Assembly: GCA_023417775.1 (NCBI GenBank)
Contig: JAEZEJ010000053.1
Coordinates: forward strand, 1 to 28,844
Reading direction: 5' to 3'
Source: Actinomycetes bacterium
Lineage (GTDB): Bacteria; Actinomycetota; Actinomycetes; Propionibacteriales; Nocardioidaceae
DNA: 28,844 nt
The notes beneath the pieces were generated by a model. It searched no databases and was not told where the DNA came from. It worked only from the letters and a program-made list of their open reading frames with translations. Of the stretch, positions 15,679-23,652 are shown in pieces; within the stretch, counting starts at the first letter, position 1; each line of letters opens with the position of its first letter. The position numbers and the translations under genes were made by a program.

Positions 15679-15710
15679 GGCCGCCCGGCGGAGGGGGTCG
15701 CCGGGCGGCC
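15679..15710. terminator. Terminator of the heptad-repeat protein gene
   Basis: GGCCGCCCGGCG (15679-15690) and CGCCGGGCGGCC (15699-15710) pair perfectly over 12 bp with an 8-base loop. It lies 17 bases after the stop codon at 15727, reading leftward, and isolates the aminopeptidase gene from upstream transcription. Confidence 0.8.
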
Positions 15711-15726
15711 AGTCGGATTCGCGGAC

Positions 15727-18141
15727 TCAGCGCAGACGACGGCGCAGCGCCAGTCCTCCCAGTCCGAGCAGGGCGACCGCGGCGGCGGCCCCGGCGCGCA
15801 AGAGATTCGCCCGGTCCTCACCATCCTCGGCCGACAGCGTCAGCTTGTAAGCCGTGCGCGAGGTCGCTCCCTCGGGACTGCCATAGGGCTGCAGCTGCGA
15901 TGCCCGCTCGGCACCCGCTTCGATGAGTGCGTACTTCTCGCCGTAGCTCATCGCCGTGCTGTTGCCGACATTCACCAGCTGCGAGGTGCCCTGCTCGGAG
16001 AGCTGCTGCGCTCCGTCAGGCAGCGCGGGCGCCTTCTCGGCCGCCTGATCGAGCCCGTCGGCGAGCTTCCCGGCGCCCTCGTTCAGCTTGCCCGCGCCCT
16101 CCGCGAGCTTGACAGCCCCCGGCGCCAACTCACCCGTCCCCGCCGCGAGCCTGATCGCTCCCTCGGCAAGCTTCGCCGCACCCGGCGCCAGCACCCGAGT
16201 CCCCGCAGCGAGCTTGTCCGTTCCGCCGGCGAGCTCATTCGCCCCGCCGAGAAGTTGGCGAGTTCCCGCGGTCAGATCTCCTGTCCTGGACGCAAGCTCG
16301 CCAGAACCAGCGGCGAGTTGGTCACTACCAGCTTTCGCGCGCTGGGCGCCCTTCACCGCATCTTCCGACTTCTGCCGGATCGTCTGCATCCCTGCGGTGA
16401 GCGCGGCGAGCGCTGATCGCAATGATGTTGGCTGGCCATCCTCACCAAGCGGGTCCTCGGGTGAGCCGATGCCTGCGTTCACTCCGCCAGAAAGCAACTC
16501 GAGACCAGACTTCAGACCGAGGAGTCCTGAGCCCGTTTTCGGATCAGAGCCCGTAATGGGCGTTCCCACACTTGCTCTGAGCTTCGTTGCCAGCCCGTCA
16601 TTCAGCGCGGCTGCCGTCGTCAACGCCGCCTTGCGGGGATCACCCTCCGGAAGTGTCTGCGCCACGCCCCGTGCGCTGTCGCGGGCGAGTTCTGCGGCTT
16701 GGATACCACCGATGGTCTCTGGCGTCGTTCCCAGCTTCTGAAGGTCCTCCACCGACGCATCGATCTGGGGAACCATGAGACCAACGGTGCCGACAACCTG
16801 CGGTCGCAGTTTCTCGTTGAGGTTCTGATCCACCCCTGCAAGCCCGGCGATCACTTGATCAAGTCCCGCAACAAGCCCCGGTGATTGCGGGGTGCCGTTG
16901 CCAGAAAGTCCATCGCTCAGCGCCGCGAGACCGGTCGCTAGTTCACCGGTCTTGTCCGCCAGAGTATTGGCACCCACACCGAGTTTCTGCGCGCCCGTGT
17001 TCAATGCTCCAGCGCCGCCAGCTAGCTGGTTCGCTCCGGCGTTGAGCTGTTGCGCACCGGAGTTCAACTCTCCGGCACCGCCAGCCAACTGACCCGCGCC
17101 CGCGTTGAGCTGCTGGGCACCCGAGTTCAGGTCTCCGGCACCGCCGCTCAGCTTGTCGGCCCCGGCGGTCAACTCGCCCGTACCGGACGTAAGCTGGCCC
17201 GCGCCGTCATCGAGCTGCAGGATGCCGGCGACGAGCTCCTCGGCTCCATCGCGGATCTTCAGCAGATTCTGATCGATCGTGGTCGCACCCTCGGTGAGGT
17301 CGACACCCGCATCGGCGCCTCCCTTGTAGCTCTCCGCTCCTCCGGAGAAGGACGGACTCTCCAGCGGGTTGACCGGCAGTACCGACATGTTCGCCTCGGG
17401 GATGATCCCGTCCGTGATCTCAGCGGTGTAGCCGAAGGTCGTGCGGTCCGAGCCGATCGGCGGGAAGAGCGTCATCGTGAACGACAGCAACGTGCCGCCC
17501 TTGCCATCGCCGGCCGCATTGGCCTGCTCGCTCTGCACATCGGTGAAGTTCGACGGCAGCACCGTCGACATCGATCCGACCAGCGGCACGACCACCGCCA
17601 TCGTGCGGGTCTGCTCCTTACCCTCCCCGTCGGTATAGGTGACCTCCTGCTGCTCGCCGGTCATGTTCCGCACCGAGTAGGTGACCTCGAGGGTGCCGTC
17701 CTTGCCGACGACATCACCAGGCTTCACCTTCTCACCGTCGAGGCGATACTCCACACGGACATCGACCGGCAGGTCACCGTCGTAGTCCGCGACGCTGCGA
17801 TAGGCCTTCTCACCCTTGACCGAGGTGGAGATGCGCTGCTTGCCGTCACGCACGGAAGGACCACCGAAACCGTTGAGATTCCGCAATCCATCGGTCGAGA
17901 CCGGATTCTCGATATCGACCGATCCGTCGCCCGTGACGATCAGCTGATCGTAGATCCGCTGGCTCGACACCGTGCCGGTCGCCGACAGCTTGGCATCGAC
18001 CGTCTCGGTATTCGTGATCGAGACATCGCCCTTCACACCGGTGGCCGCCGCCGAGGCCACCATCGGGACCTGCGTGGCCAGCACGAGACAACCGCTCACC
18101 GCCGCCAGCGTCGCCACCGCGGCCTTGCGTCGAGTCCTCAT
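15727..18141 (-). CDS. Large exported, membrane-anchored heptad-repeat protein (YhgE/Pip-like)
   Basis: An 804-residue extracytoplasmic protein. A signal peptide (about 1-32) is followed by a beta-rich region (about 35-270). Heptad arrays of the xLxxGAxxL type then flank a less regular middle: one at about 275-415, with three 21-residue repeats at 333-395 (GGAGELNSGAQQLNAGANQLA), and one at about 600-720. The C-terminus has one hydrophobic span (AGAAAAVALLGLGGLAL) and ends RRRLR, a membrane anchor. Such repeats occur in YhgE/Pip and type VII secretion-linked proteins, but the usual multi-span C-terminal permease region is missing here and the next gene upstream supplies a separate polytopic protein. 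The ATG overlaps that gene's stop (TGATG). The middle of the gene has unlike codon use (see findings). The function is unknown. Confidence 0.75.
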   Translation of the reverse strand: MRTRRKAAVATLAAVSGCLVLATQVPMVASAAATGVKGDVSITNTETVDAKLSATGTVSSQRIYDQLIVTGDGSVDIENPVSTDGLRNLNGFGGPSVRDGKQRISTSVKGEKAYRSVADYDGDLPVDVRVEYRLDGEKVKPGDVVGKDGTLEVTYSVRNMTGEQQEVTYTDGEGKEQTRTMAVVVPLVGSMSTVLPSNFTDVQSEQANAAGDGKGGTLLSFTMTLFPPIGSDRTTFGYTAEITDGIIPEANMSVLPVNPLESPSFSGGAESYKGGADAGVDLTEGATTIDQNLLKIRDGAEELVAGILQLDDGAGQLTSGTGELTAGADKLSGGAGDLNSGAQQLNAGAGQLAGGAGELNSGAQQLNAGANQLAGGAGALNTGAQKLGVGANTLADKTGELATGLAALSDGLSGNGTPQSPGLVAGLDQVIAGLAGVDQNLNEKLRPQVVGTVGLMVPQIDASVEDLQKLGTTPETIGGIQAAELARDSARGVAQTLPEGDPRKAALTTAAALNDGLATKLRASVGTPITGSDPKTGSGLLGLKSGLELLSGGVNAGIGSPEDPLGEDGQPTSLRSALAALTAGMQTIRQKSEDAVKGAQRAKAGSDQLAAGSGELASRTGDLTAGTRQLLGGANELAGGTDKLAAGTRVLAPGAAKLAEGAIRLAAGTGELAPGAVKLAEGAGKLNEGAGKLADGLDQAAEKAPALPDGAQQLSEQGTSQLVNVGNSTAMSYGEKYALIEAGAERASQLQPYGSPEGATSRTAYKLTLSAEDGEDRANLLRAGAAAAVALLGLGGLALRRRLR
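16957..17145 (-). repeat. Three tandem 63-nt coding repeats
   Basis: The units at 17145-17083, 17082-17020 and 17019-16957 each encode the 21-residue pattern GGAGxLNSGAQQLNAGAxQLA. The first two differ at only two residues, and the third is more diverged. Synonymous positions differ between units, so the duplication is not very recent. Confidence 0.75.
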
Positions 18142-18668
18142 CAGACGAGCTCCTTCTCATGGGCCGCGTGACGGCTGCGCTGGGGACGATCGACGCACAG
18201 GGCCGTGACCACCAGACCCACCACGACCGCCAGCACCAGGCTGGTCATCGTGGAGACCGACTCGGTGGCGAAGAGCGGAGGATTCTCTGCGAAGACATGC
18301 TCATAGGCGCCCGCGAACCCGGCTCCCCCGAGGAGGATCGCCCAGAACGGCAGCTTTCCGCGAGTGATGACGGAGGCCGCGGTCAAAGCCAGCACCGCCA
18401 CCCCGATGATGAGCGCACGGCCGACGGCGGTGTCGGGCAGCACGGCGACCCGTACGGCGTATCCGGCCCATGCCACCGCGACACCGATCGCGAAGGCGGC
18501 GGTACGGGCGCCGAGGCCGTGATCCGGCACGAGCGCTACGACGGCGCCCAGACCGATGCCGAGGATGGCGACGAATGTGATGCCGAGGTCCAATCCCTCG
18601 CCCAACATCACGAAGACGGCCGCTGCGAGTGCCAAGAGGGCACCGGCGACCCATTCTCCCTTATTCAT
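18141..18668 (-). CDS. Polytopic membrane protein, function unknown
   Basis: A 175-residue protein with about six hydrophobic segments: GALLALAAAVFVML (about 8-22), LGITFVAILGIGLGAVVALV (about 28-47), TAAFAIGVAVAWAGYAV (about 56-72), ALIIGVAVLALTAASVI (about 85-101), FWAILLGGAGFAGAY (about 108-122) and TSLVLAVVVGLVVTALCV (about 142-159). It ends in a short basic cytoplasmic tail. No family is recognised. The downstream heptad-repeat gene starts on its stop codon, so the two proteins are probably made together and may form one envelope complex. A CRP-like site lies 56-71 bases upstream of the ATG at 18668. Confidence 0.75.
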   Translation of the reverse strand: MNKGEWVAGALLALAAAVFVMLGEGLDLGITFVAILGIGLGAVVALVPDHGLGARTAAFAIGVAVAWAGYAVRVAVLPDTAVGRALIIGVAVLALTAASVITRGKLPFWAILLGGAGFAGAYEHVFAENPPLFATESVSTMTSLVLAVVVGLVVTALCVDRPQRSRHAAHEKELV

Positions 18669-18723
18669 ATTGTGATTCCGGATCCGCGGATGAGGGGGCG
18701 ATCCGGATCTCCCTTCTACTCGA

Positions 18724-18739
18724 CGTGAATCAGATCACA
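18724..18739. promoter_or_regulatory. CRP/GlxR-like binding site
   Basis: On the minus strand this reads TGTGATCTGATTCACG, one base off the TGTGA-N6-TCACA consensus of CRP-family regulators, which in Actinobacteria include the cAMP-responsive GlxR. It sits upstream of the membrane protein and heptad-repeat operon, in the position of an activator site. Confidence 0.5.
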
Positions 18740-18816
18740 TCGAACAGGGTTTGGGAATCATCCGAACGGCACCTTCTCGGTACTTCACCGAACTGCAATA
18801 CGACAGCCGATAGTGC

Positions 18817-21480
18817 TCAGTGCCCGGCCTCGTGCCAGCTGCGCCCGTGCCCCACCGAGACGTCCAAGGGGACCGAGAGACTCGCTGCCGAGGCCATCTG
18901 CTCGCGCACCAGCTGCTCGACCCGTTCCTCCTCGCCGCGAGCGACGTCCAATACGAGCTCGTCGTGGACCTGCAGCAGCATCCGCGACCGCAGGCCGGCT
19001 CCCGTCAACGCGGACTCGACGCCCAGCATGGCCACCTTGATGATGTCCGCCGCCGAACCCTGGATCGGCGCATTGAGCGCCATCCGCTCGGCCATCTCGC
19101 GGCGCTGGCGGTTGTCGCTCTGCAGATCCGGCAGATAACGCCGCCGGCCCATGATCGTCTCGGTGAATCCCGTCTGCCGGGCCTCGTCGACGATGCCCGC
19201 GAGGTAGTCCCGCACCCCGCCGAAGGTCTGGAAGTAGTCGTCCATCAGGACCTGCGCCTCGCCGGGCGTGATGCCGAGCTGCTGGCCCAGGCCGTAGGAC
19301 GACAGGCCGTAGGCGAGTCCATAGTTCATCGCCTTGATGCGCGCGCGCAGGCCGCCGTCGATATCGGCCGGATCCCGGTCGAAGACCTTGGCGGCCATCA
19401 CGGTGTGGAAGTCGTGACCGGACTTGAAGGCCTCGATCAGATCGGCATCCTCCGACAGGTGCGCCATGATCCGCATCTCGATCTGGCTGTAGTCGGCGGT
19501 CAGCAGGGACTCGTACCCCTCGCCGACCACGAAGGCCTCACGGATCCGACGCCCCGACTCGGTGCGGATCGGGATGTTCTGCAGATTGGGGTCGGCCGAG
19601 CTGAGACGACCGGTCGCCGCGATCGTCTGGTAGTAGGTGGTGTGGATCCGGCCATCGGGCTGCACCGTCTTCTGCAGGCCCTCGACGGTCTGCCGCAACC
19701 GGGTGACGTCCCGGTGCGCGAGCAGATGCTCCAGGAACGGGTGCTCGGTCTTGGCGTAGAGCGACTGCAGGGCATCGGCGTCGGTCGTGTAACCGGTCTT
19801 GGTGCGCTTGGTCTTGGGCATGCCGAGCTCATCGAAGAGCACGACCTGCAGCTGCTTCGGCGAACCGAGGTTGACCTCGCGCCCGATGACGGCGTACGCA
19901 TCCTGGGCGGCCGCGACCATTCGATCGGTGAACTCCGCGTGCAGGGCGTCGAGGTGGGCACCGTCGATCGCGATACCCCGCGACTCCATCCGTCGCAGCA
20001 CCTCGATGAGCGGAAGCTCGACGGTCTCGAAGAGCTCCAGCGCACCGTGCTGCTCGACCTGCGGCCGCAGCTCCACCCACAGGTCGAGCGCCGCCCGAGC
20101 CCGCTGCGCCGCACTGTCGGCGCCGGCGGTGTCGTCATCGAAGGCGAGCTGCCCCGAGTCATCGCCCGCCAGGATCTCCCGGTGCAGGTAACGCACCGCC
20201 AGATCGGCCAGATCGTAGGAGCGCTGATCGGGACGTACGAGATAGGCGGCGAGCGCCGTATCGGCCCGCAGACCCTCGACCTCCCAGCCCTGGGCGATCA
20301 GGGCATGGAGCTGGCCCTTCGCATCGTGCATCGCGATCGGGCGCTCGGGATCGGCCAGCCAGCGGGCGATGGCGGCATCGTCATCGGCGTCGAGGGAGTC
20401 GAGCGAGAGCCACATGCCGTGGCCGTCGCCGGTCGCCACCGCGATCGAATCCGCACGGGCGCCACCCGGCCGCAGCACTCCCGCCACATCGACGCCCACC
20501 AGCGCTCCAGGGGCCGCGTACTCATCCAGCCAGGCCGACACCTCACCGGAGGCCGGCAGCGTCATGCCGAGGGCCACGGTGGCCTCGGAGGCGGACTCGT
20601 CTCCCCCGCCGAGGTAGTCGAAGAGACGCTCGCGCAGGGCCGAGAACTCCAGGGCATCGAAGACCCGGTGGATCGCATCGCGGTTCCACTCATTGGTGAA
20701 ACCCAGCTCGGCCGGGGCAGCCGAGAGCTCGAGATCGCGCACCAGGGCGTTGAGACGACGGTTCCGCACGACATCGTCGAGGTGATCGCGCAGCGACTGG
20801 CCCGCCTTGCCGCCGATCGAATCGACATCGGCGATGATGCCGTCGAGACCGTCGTGGGCCGTGATCCACTTGGCGGCCGTCTTGGGGCCGACTCCCGGGA
20901 CGCCGGGGAGGTTGTCGCTCGTCTCCCCCACGAGCGCGGCCAGATCGGGATACCGAGCCGGCGGCACGCCGTACTTCTCCTCGACCGCCTCCGGGGTCAT
21001 CCGCGAGAGATCGGAGACCCCCCGCTTGGGATAGAGCACGGTGGTCCGCGAGGTCACCAGCTGCAGCGAGTCGCGGTCGCCCGTGCAGATGAGGACCTCC
21101 ATGCCGGCTTCCTCGGCCTCGCGCGAGAGCGTGGCGATGATGTCATCGGCCTCGAAACCGGGCTTCTCCAGATAGATGATGCCCAGCGCGTCGAGCACCT
21201 CCTTGATGAGCTCGACCTGGCCCTTGAACTCCTGCGGCGAGGCGGAGCGGTTCGCCTTGTACTCGGCGTACTCCTCGGTGCGGAACGAGGTGCGCGAGAC
21301 ATCGAAGGCGACCCCGACATGGGTCGGCTGCTCATCGCGTAGGACGTTGATCAGCATCGAGGTGAAGCCGAACACGGCATTGGTGCTCTGCCCCGTCGTG
21401 GTGGAGAAGTTCTCCACCGGCAGCGCGAAGAACGCCCGGTAGGCGACAGAATGGCCGTCGATCAGTAGCAGTCGGTCCAC
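18817..21480 (-). CDS. polA: DNA polymerase I
   Basis: The repair and Okazaki-fragment polymerase. It is 887 residues from the GTG at 21480; another in-frame GTG at 21489 would give 890, and the numbers below use that longer form. An N-terminal 5'-3' flap nuclease (about 1-290) has LLLIDGHSVAYRAF, GFEADDIIAT, CTGDRDSLQL and LPGVPGVGPKTAAKW. The 3'-5' exonuclease domain (about 310-480) is degenerate: VGVDVAG stands where the catalytic DTE motif should be, so there is no proofreading. The polymerase domain is intact, with Asp666 (LTADYSQIEMR), motif B NYGLAYG with Tyr723, and Asp843-Glu844 (VHDELVLDV). TAGGGT ends seven bases before the GTG at 21480, hence the shorter start. It follows the GNAT gene by about 40 bases. 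Confidence 0.95.
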   Translation of the reverse strand: MDRLLLIDGHSVAYRAFFALPVENFSTTTGQSTNAVFGFTSMLINVLRDEQPTHVGVAFDVSRTSFRTEEYAEYKANRSASPQEFKGQVELIKEVLDALGIIYLEKPGFEADDIIATLSREAEEAGMEVLICTGDRDSLQLVTSRTTVLYPKRGVSDLSRMTPEAVEEKYGVPPARYPDLAALVGETSDNLPGVPGVGPKTAAKWITAHDGLDGIIADVDSIGGKAGQSLRDHLDDVVRNRRLNALVRDLELSAAPAELGFTNEWNRDAIHRVFDALEFSALRERLFDYLGGGDESASEATVALGMTLPASGEVSAWLDEYAAPGALVGVDVAGVLRPGGARADSIAVATGDGHGMWLSLDSLDADDDAAIARWLADPERPIAMHDAKGQLHALIAQGWEVEGLRADTALAAYLVRPDQRSYDLADLAVRYLHREILAGDDSGQLAFDDDTAGADSAAQRARAALDLWVELRPQVEQHGALELFETVELPLIEVLRRMESRGIAIDGAHLDALHAEFTDRMVAAAQDAYAVIGREVNLGSPKQLQVVLFDELGMPKTKRTKTGYTTDADALQSLYAKTEHPFLEHLLAHRDVTRLRQTVEGLQKTVQPDGRIHTTYYQTIAATGRLSSADPNLQNIPIRTESGRRIREAFVVGEGYESLLTADYSQIEMRIMAHLSEDADLIEAFKSGHDFHTVMAAKVFDRDPADIDGGLRARIKAMNYGLAYGLSSYGLGQQLGITPGEAQVLMDDYFQTFGGVRDYLAGIVDEARQTGFTETIMGRRRYLPDLQSDNRQRREMAERMALNAPIQGSAADIIKVAMLGVESALTGAGLRSRMLLQVHDELVLDVARGEEERVEQLVREQMASAASLSVPLDVSVGHGRSWHEAGH

Positions 21481-21522
21481 GCCTGCCACCCTAGTGGTCG
21501 GCGCCGACAGAGCACTCCGAGG

Positions 21523-22119
21523 TCAGCTGAGGGCCGCCTCCTGGCGGCGCCGCAGGGTGCGCCGGACGGCCAGCAGCCGGCCGTTGCCGCGCGCGTGCGC
21601 GATCCGGTCGTCCAGCCGGGCGCGTAGGCGGCTGGTCGGCACCGCCCGGAGCACCGCGAGCTGGTTGAAGCCCATCTTCGTGAAGTACCGATTGGTCTCC
21701 CGGGCCTGCGTCGGCACGCTCGCCACGACGATGTCGCAGTCGTTCTCCTCGGCATGCGCGGCCATCGCCGACAACAGCAGGCGCGCGACCGATCGGCGCC
21801 GATAGGCCGGCAGCACCTGGACATCGGTGACGATCAACATGCCGGCGCGGCTGATGGGCGACACCGTCGCGAGATCGCCGACCACTGCTCCGATGACACG
21901 CTCGCCGTCGAGCGCCACGATGACCCGGCGAGCACGGTGCTGGAAGTTGTACTGCAGGGCGTCGGCCGCCTCCGCCTCGTCGGGGCGGCGCCAGAGCAGC
22001 TGCTGCGCCTCGGGATCATCGCCGCGGCCGGCCTCGGCGCAGATGCTCCACAGCTCCACCAGGCTCGACGCATCCTCGACCGTCGCGTCCCGCAACGTGA
22101 CCACCGCACGACTTCTCAT
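21523..22119 (-). CDS. GNAT family N-acetyltransferase
   Basis: A 198-residue acetyl-CoA-dependent acyltransferase. The ATG at 22119 is chosen because GGAGG lies ten bases upstream; an open frame continues further but has no better start. The GNAT core runs from TLRDATVEDASSLVELW (about 8-24) through GMLIVTDVQVLPAYRRRSVA (about 92-111), which carries the motif A strand and an RRRSVAR acetyl-CoA pyrophosphate loop, to the C-terminal NRYFTKMGF (about 142-150) of motif B. The last 45 residues are unusually Arg-rich (RLRARLDDRIAHARGNGR). The substrate cannot be told from sequence. It is divergent from the liv operon and just upstream of polA on the same strand. Confidence 0.85.
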   Translation of the reverse strand: MRSRAVVTLRDATVEDASSLVELWSICAEAGRGDDPEAQQLLWRRPDEAEAADALQYNFQHRARRVIVALDGERVIGAVVGDLATVSPISRAGMLIVTDVQVLPAYRRRSVARLLLSAMAAHAEENDCDIVVASVPTQARETNRYFTKMGFNQLAVLRAVPTSRLRARLDDRIAHARGNGRLLAVRRTLRRRQEAALS

Positions 22120-22209
22120 CGACCCGCGACCTCCGCCCAACCACCCCGAACAAGGCCTCAGCGTACGCCCCGATCCACGGCCTGGACAGCCCCGCTGCCC
22201 CACGGCAAC

Positions 22210-22225
22210 CGGACGTGTATGTCCG
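22210..22225. promoter_or_regulatory. Upstream CGGAC/GTCCG palindrome of the liv promoter region
   Basis: CGGAC-N6-GTCCG lies between the divergent GNAT and livH genes, about 55 bases before the proposed liv -10. It shares its half-sites with the palindrome at 22298-22315 and is a candidate regulator site. Confidence 0.4.
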
Positions 22226-22256
22226 AACAAAGAAATCGAACTGTTACCGCTGCCCG

Positions 22257-22286
22257 CTGCACACTCGCCCCGAATCCACCTATGCT
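22257..22286 (+). promoter_or_regulatory. Candidate promoter of the livHMGF operon
   Basis: TATGCT at 22281-22286 is a good TAnnnT -10. The -35 is weak: CTGCAC at 22257-22262 with 18-base spacing, or TGCACA one base on. A start near 22293 would give a leader of about 46 bases. The poor -35 suggests activation by a bound regulator. Confidence 0.45.
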
Positions 22287-22297
22287 CATGCGGAACG

Positions 22298-22315
22298 CGG
22301 ACAGCCCGCTGTCCG
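22298..22315. promoter_or_regulatory. Palindrome in the early leader of the liv operon
   Basis: CGGACAG (22298-22304) and CTGTCCG (22309-22315) form a perfect 7-bp inverted repeat with four bases between. It falls just downstream of the proposed transcription start and ends 11 bases before the ribosome site. An operator or a leader hairpin are both possible. Confidence 0.45.
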
Positions 22316-22338
22316 TAACTGACGAGCAGGAGAACTGT

Positions 22339-23643
22339 GTGCAACGACGTCTGACGTCTGTGCTCGCGCTGCTAGGGGGGATGCTCTTCCTTGCCACCGG
22401 CGCCGCGAGCGGATCTGCGTTATCAACGCTTTCCAGCGAATCGGAGGGACAGAACACCATCACCGTCCGCGTGGTCGACTCACGCGATGAAGCCGACAAC
22501 GACCCGGTCGCCGATGTGGACTTCGACGTGGCCAAGGATGACGGCAGCTTCGAGGAGACCGGCACGACCGATGCCCAGGGCCAAGGGGTGGTGGAGATCC
22601 CCGCCAACGGCAAGTACACGGTCGAGCTCGACGAGGACACGCTCCCGTCGGGCGCGGAACTCGAAGACGGCCGGTCCACGCTGGAGGTCCAGATCCTCAC
22701 CAGCGGCAATCGCGCCGTGCAGTTCAACATCGGCGACGAAGCCAAGAGCGGGCCGAGCCTGGGCCAGCAGTTGGTCAACGGACTCACCTCGGGGGTGAAG
22801 TTCGGCGCCATCATCGGGCTCGCTGCACTGGGACTGTCTCTCATCTTCGGCACTACGGGGCTGACGAACTTCGCACACGGCGAGCTCATCACCCTCGGTG
22901 CGGTGTTCACGCTCTTCCTCAACCGTGGCCTCGGGCTTCCCGTGATCGTCGCCGGATTCGGCGCGGTGCTCTTGGCCGGGCTCTTCGGCTGGGGGCAGGA
23001 CCGAGCGCTCTGGCGACCATTGCGCAATCGCGGCACCGGACTCGTCGCCATGATGATCGTGAGCATCGGCTTCGCGATCCTGCTGCGCTATCTGTTCCAG
23101 TACGTGATCGGCGGCCGCACGCAGCCGCTCACCCAGTACGTCACGCAGTCGCGCATCTCTCTCGGACCGGTCTCGATGACCCCGAAGGAGATCTTCATCG
23201 TCGTCGTCTCCTTCGCCGTCATCGCGCTCACCTGCCTCGTCCTCATGAAGACCCGGCTCGGCAAGGCCACCCGGGCGGTGTCGGACAATCCGGCACTGGC
23301 GGCCTCCTCGGGCATGCGAGTCGACGGAGTCGTCACGACGGTCTGGATCCTCGGCACCGGACTCACCGGCCTCGCCGGTGTCATGCTCGCCCTGGATCAG
23401 CAGGTCATGTTCCGGATGGGCTTCAATCTGCTCCTGCTCGTCTTCGCCGCGGTCTGCCTCGGTGGGCTCGGCACCATCTGGGGAGCGCTGCTCGGCAGCC
23501 TCATCATCGGCATCCTCGTCGAGGTGTCGCCGGTGCTGGGCATGCCGGCAGAGCTCAAGCCGGTGGGCGCTCTCATCGCGCTCATTCTCATCCTGCTGCT
23601 GAGACCGCAAGGCATCCTCGGCCGCACCGAGCGGATCGGATAA
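22339..23643 (+). CDS. livH: Branched-chain amino acid ABC transporter permease LivH with N-terminal exported domain
   Basis: An inner-membrane permease subunit of a HAAT-type importer for Leu/Ile/Val or related amino acids. The GTG at 22339 has GGAG six bases upstream. It has 434 residues against about 300 for the E. coli protein. Residues 1-28 look like a signal peptide (LTSVLALLGGMLFLATGAASG). Residues 38-132 form a beta-rich domain with the TTDAQGQGVVEIPANGKYTV pattern of carboxypeptidase-regulatory or CNA-B-like folds. The permease proper starts at about 142 (QQLVNGLTSGVKFGAIIGLA) and continues with GTTGLTNFAHGELITLGA and the ABC-coupling loop near residue 310. It leads livM by nine bases. 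The substrate is inferred from the family only. Confidence 0.9.
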   Translation: MQRRLTSVLALLGGMLFLATGAASGSALSTLSSESEGQNTITVRVVDSRDEADNDPVADVDFDVAKDDGSFEETGTTDAQGQGVVEIPANGKYTVELDEDTLPSGAELEDGRSTLEVQILTSGNRAVQFNIGDEAKSGPSLGQQLVNGLTSGVKFGAIIGLAALGLSLIFGTTGLTNFAHGELITLGAVFTLFLNRGLGLPVIVAGFGAVLLAGLFGWGQDRALWRPLRNRGTGLVAMMIVSIGFAILLRYLFQYVIGGRTQPLTQYVTQSRISLGPVSMTPKEIFIVVVSFAVIALTCLVLMKTRLGKATRAVSDNPALAASSGMRVDGVVTTVWILGTGLTGLAGVMLALDQQVMFRMGFNLLLLVFAAVCLGGLGTIWGALLGSLIIGILVEVSPVLGMPAELKPVGALIALILILLLRPQGILGRTERIG

Positions 23644-23652
23644 GGGGACGCC

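Noticed and set aside
16957..17145. Tandem repeats as a possible CRISPR array
   Set aside because: The units are contiguous, in frame and encode a heptad protein pattern, with no spacers between them.
18820..21342. An 840-residue plus-strand open frame antisense to polA
   Set aside because: Long antisense frames are expected in high-GC DNA. PolA is unmistakable on the other strand and this frame has no recognisable motif.
21754..22338. Upstream extension of the livH frame through the promoter region and into the GNAT gene
   Set aside because: The GTG at 22339 has a proper ribosome site and is followed by a signal-like sequence, while the extension is antisense to GNAT and lacks a domain.
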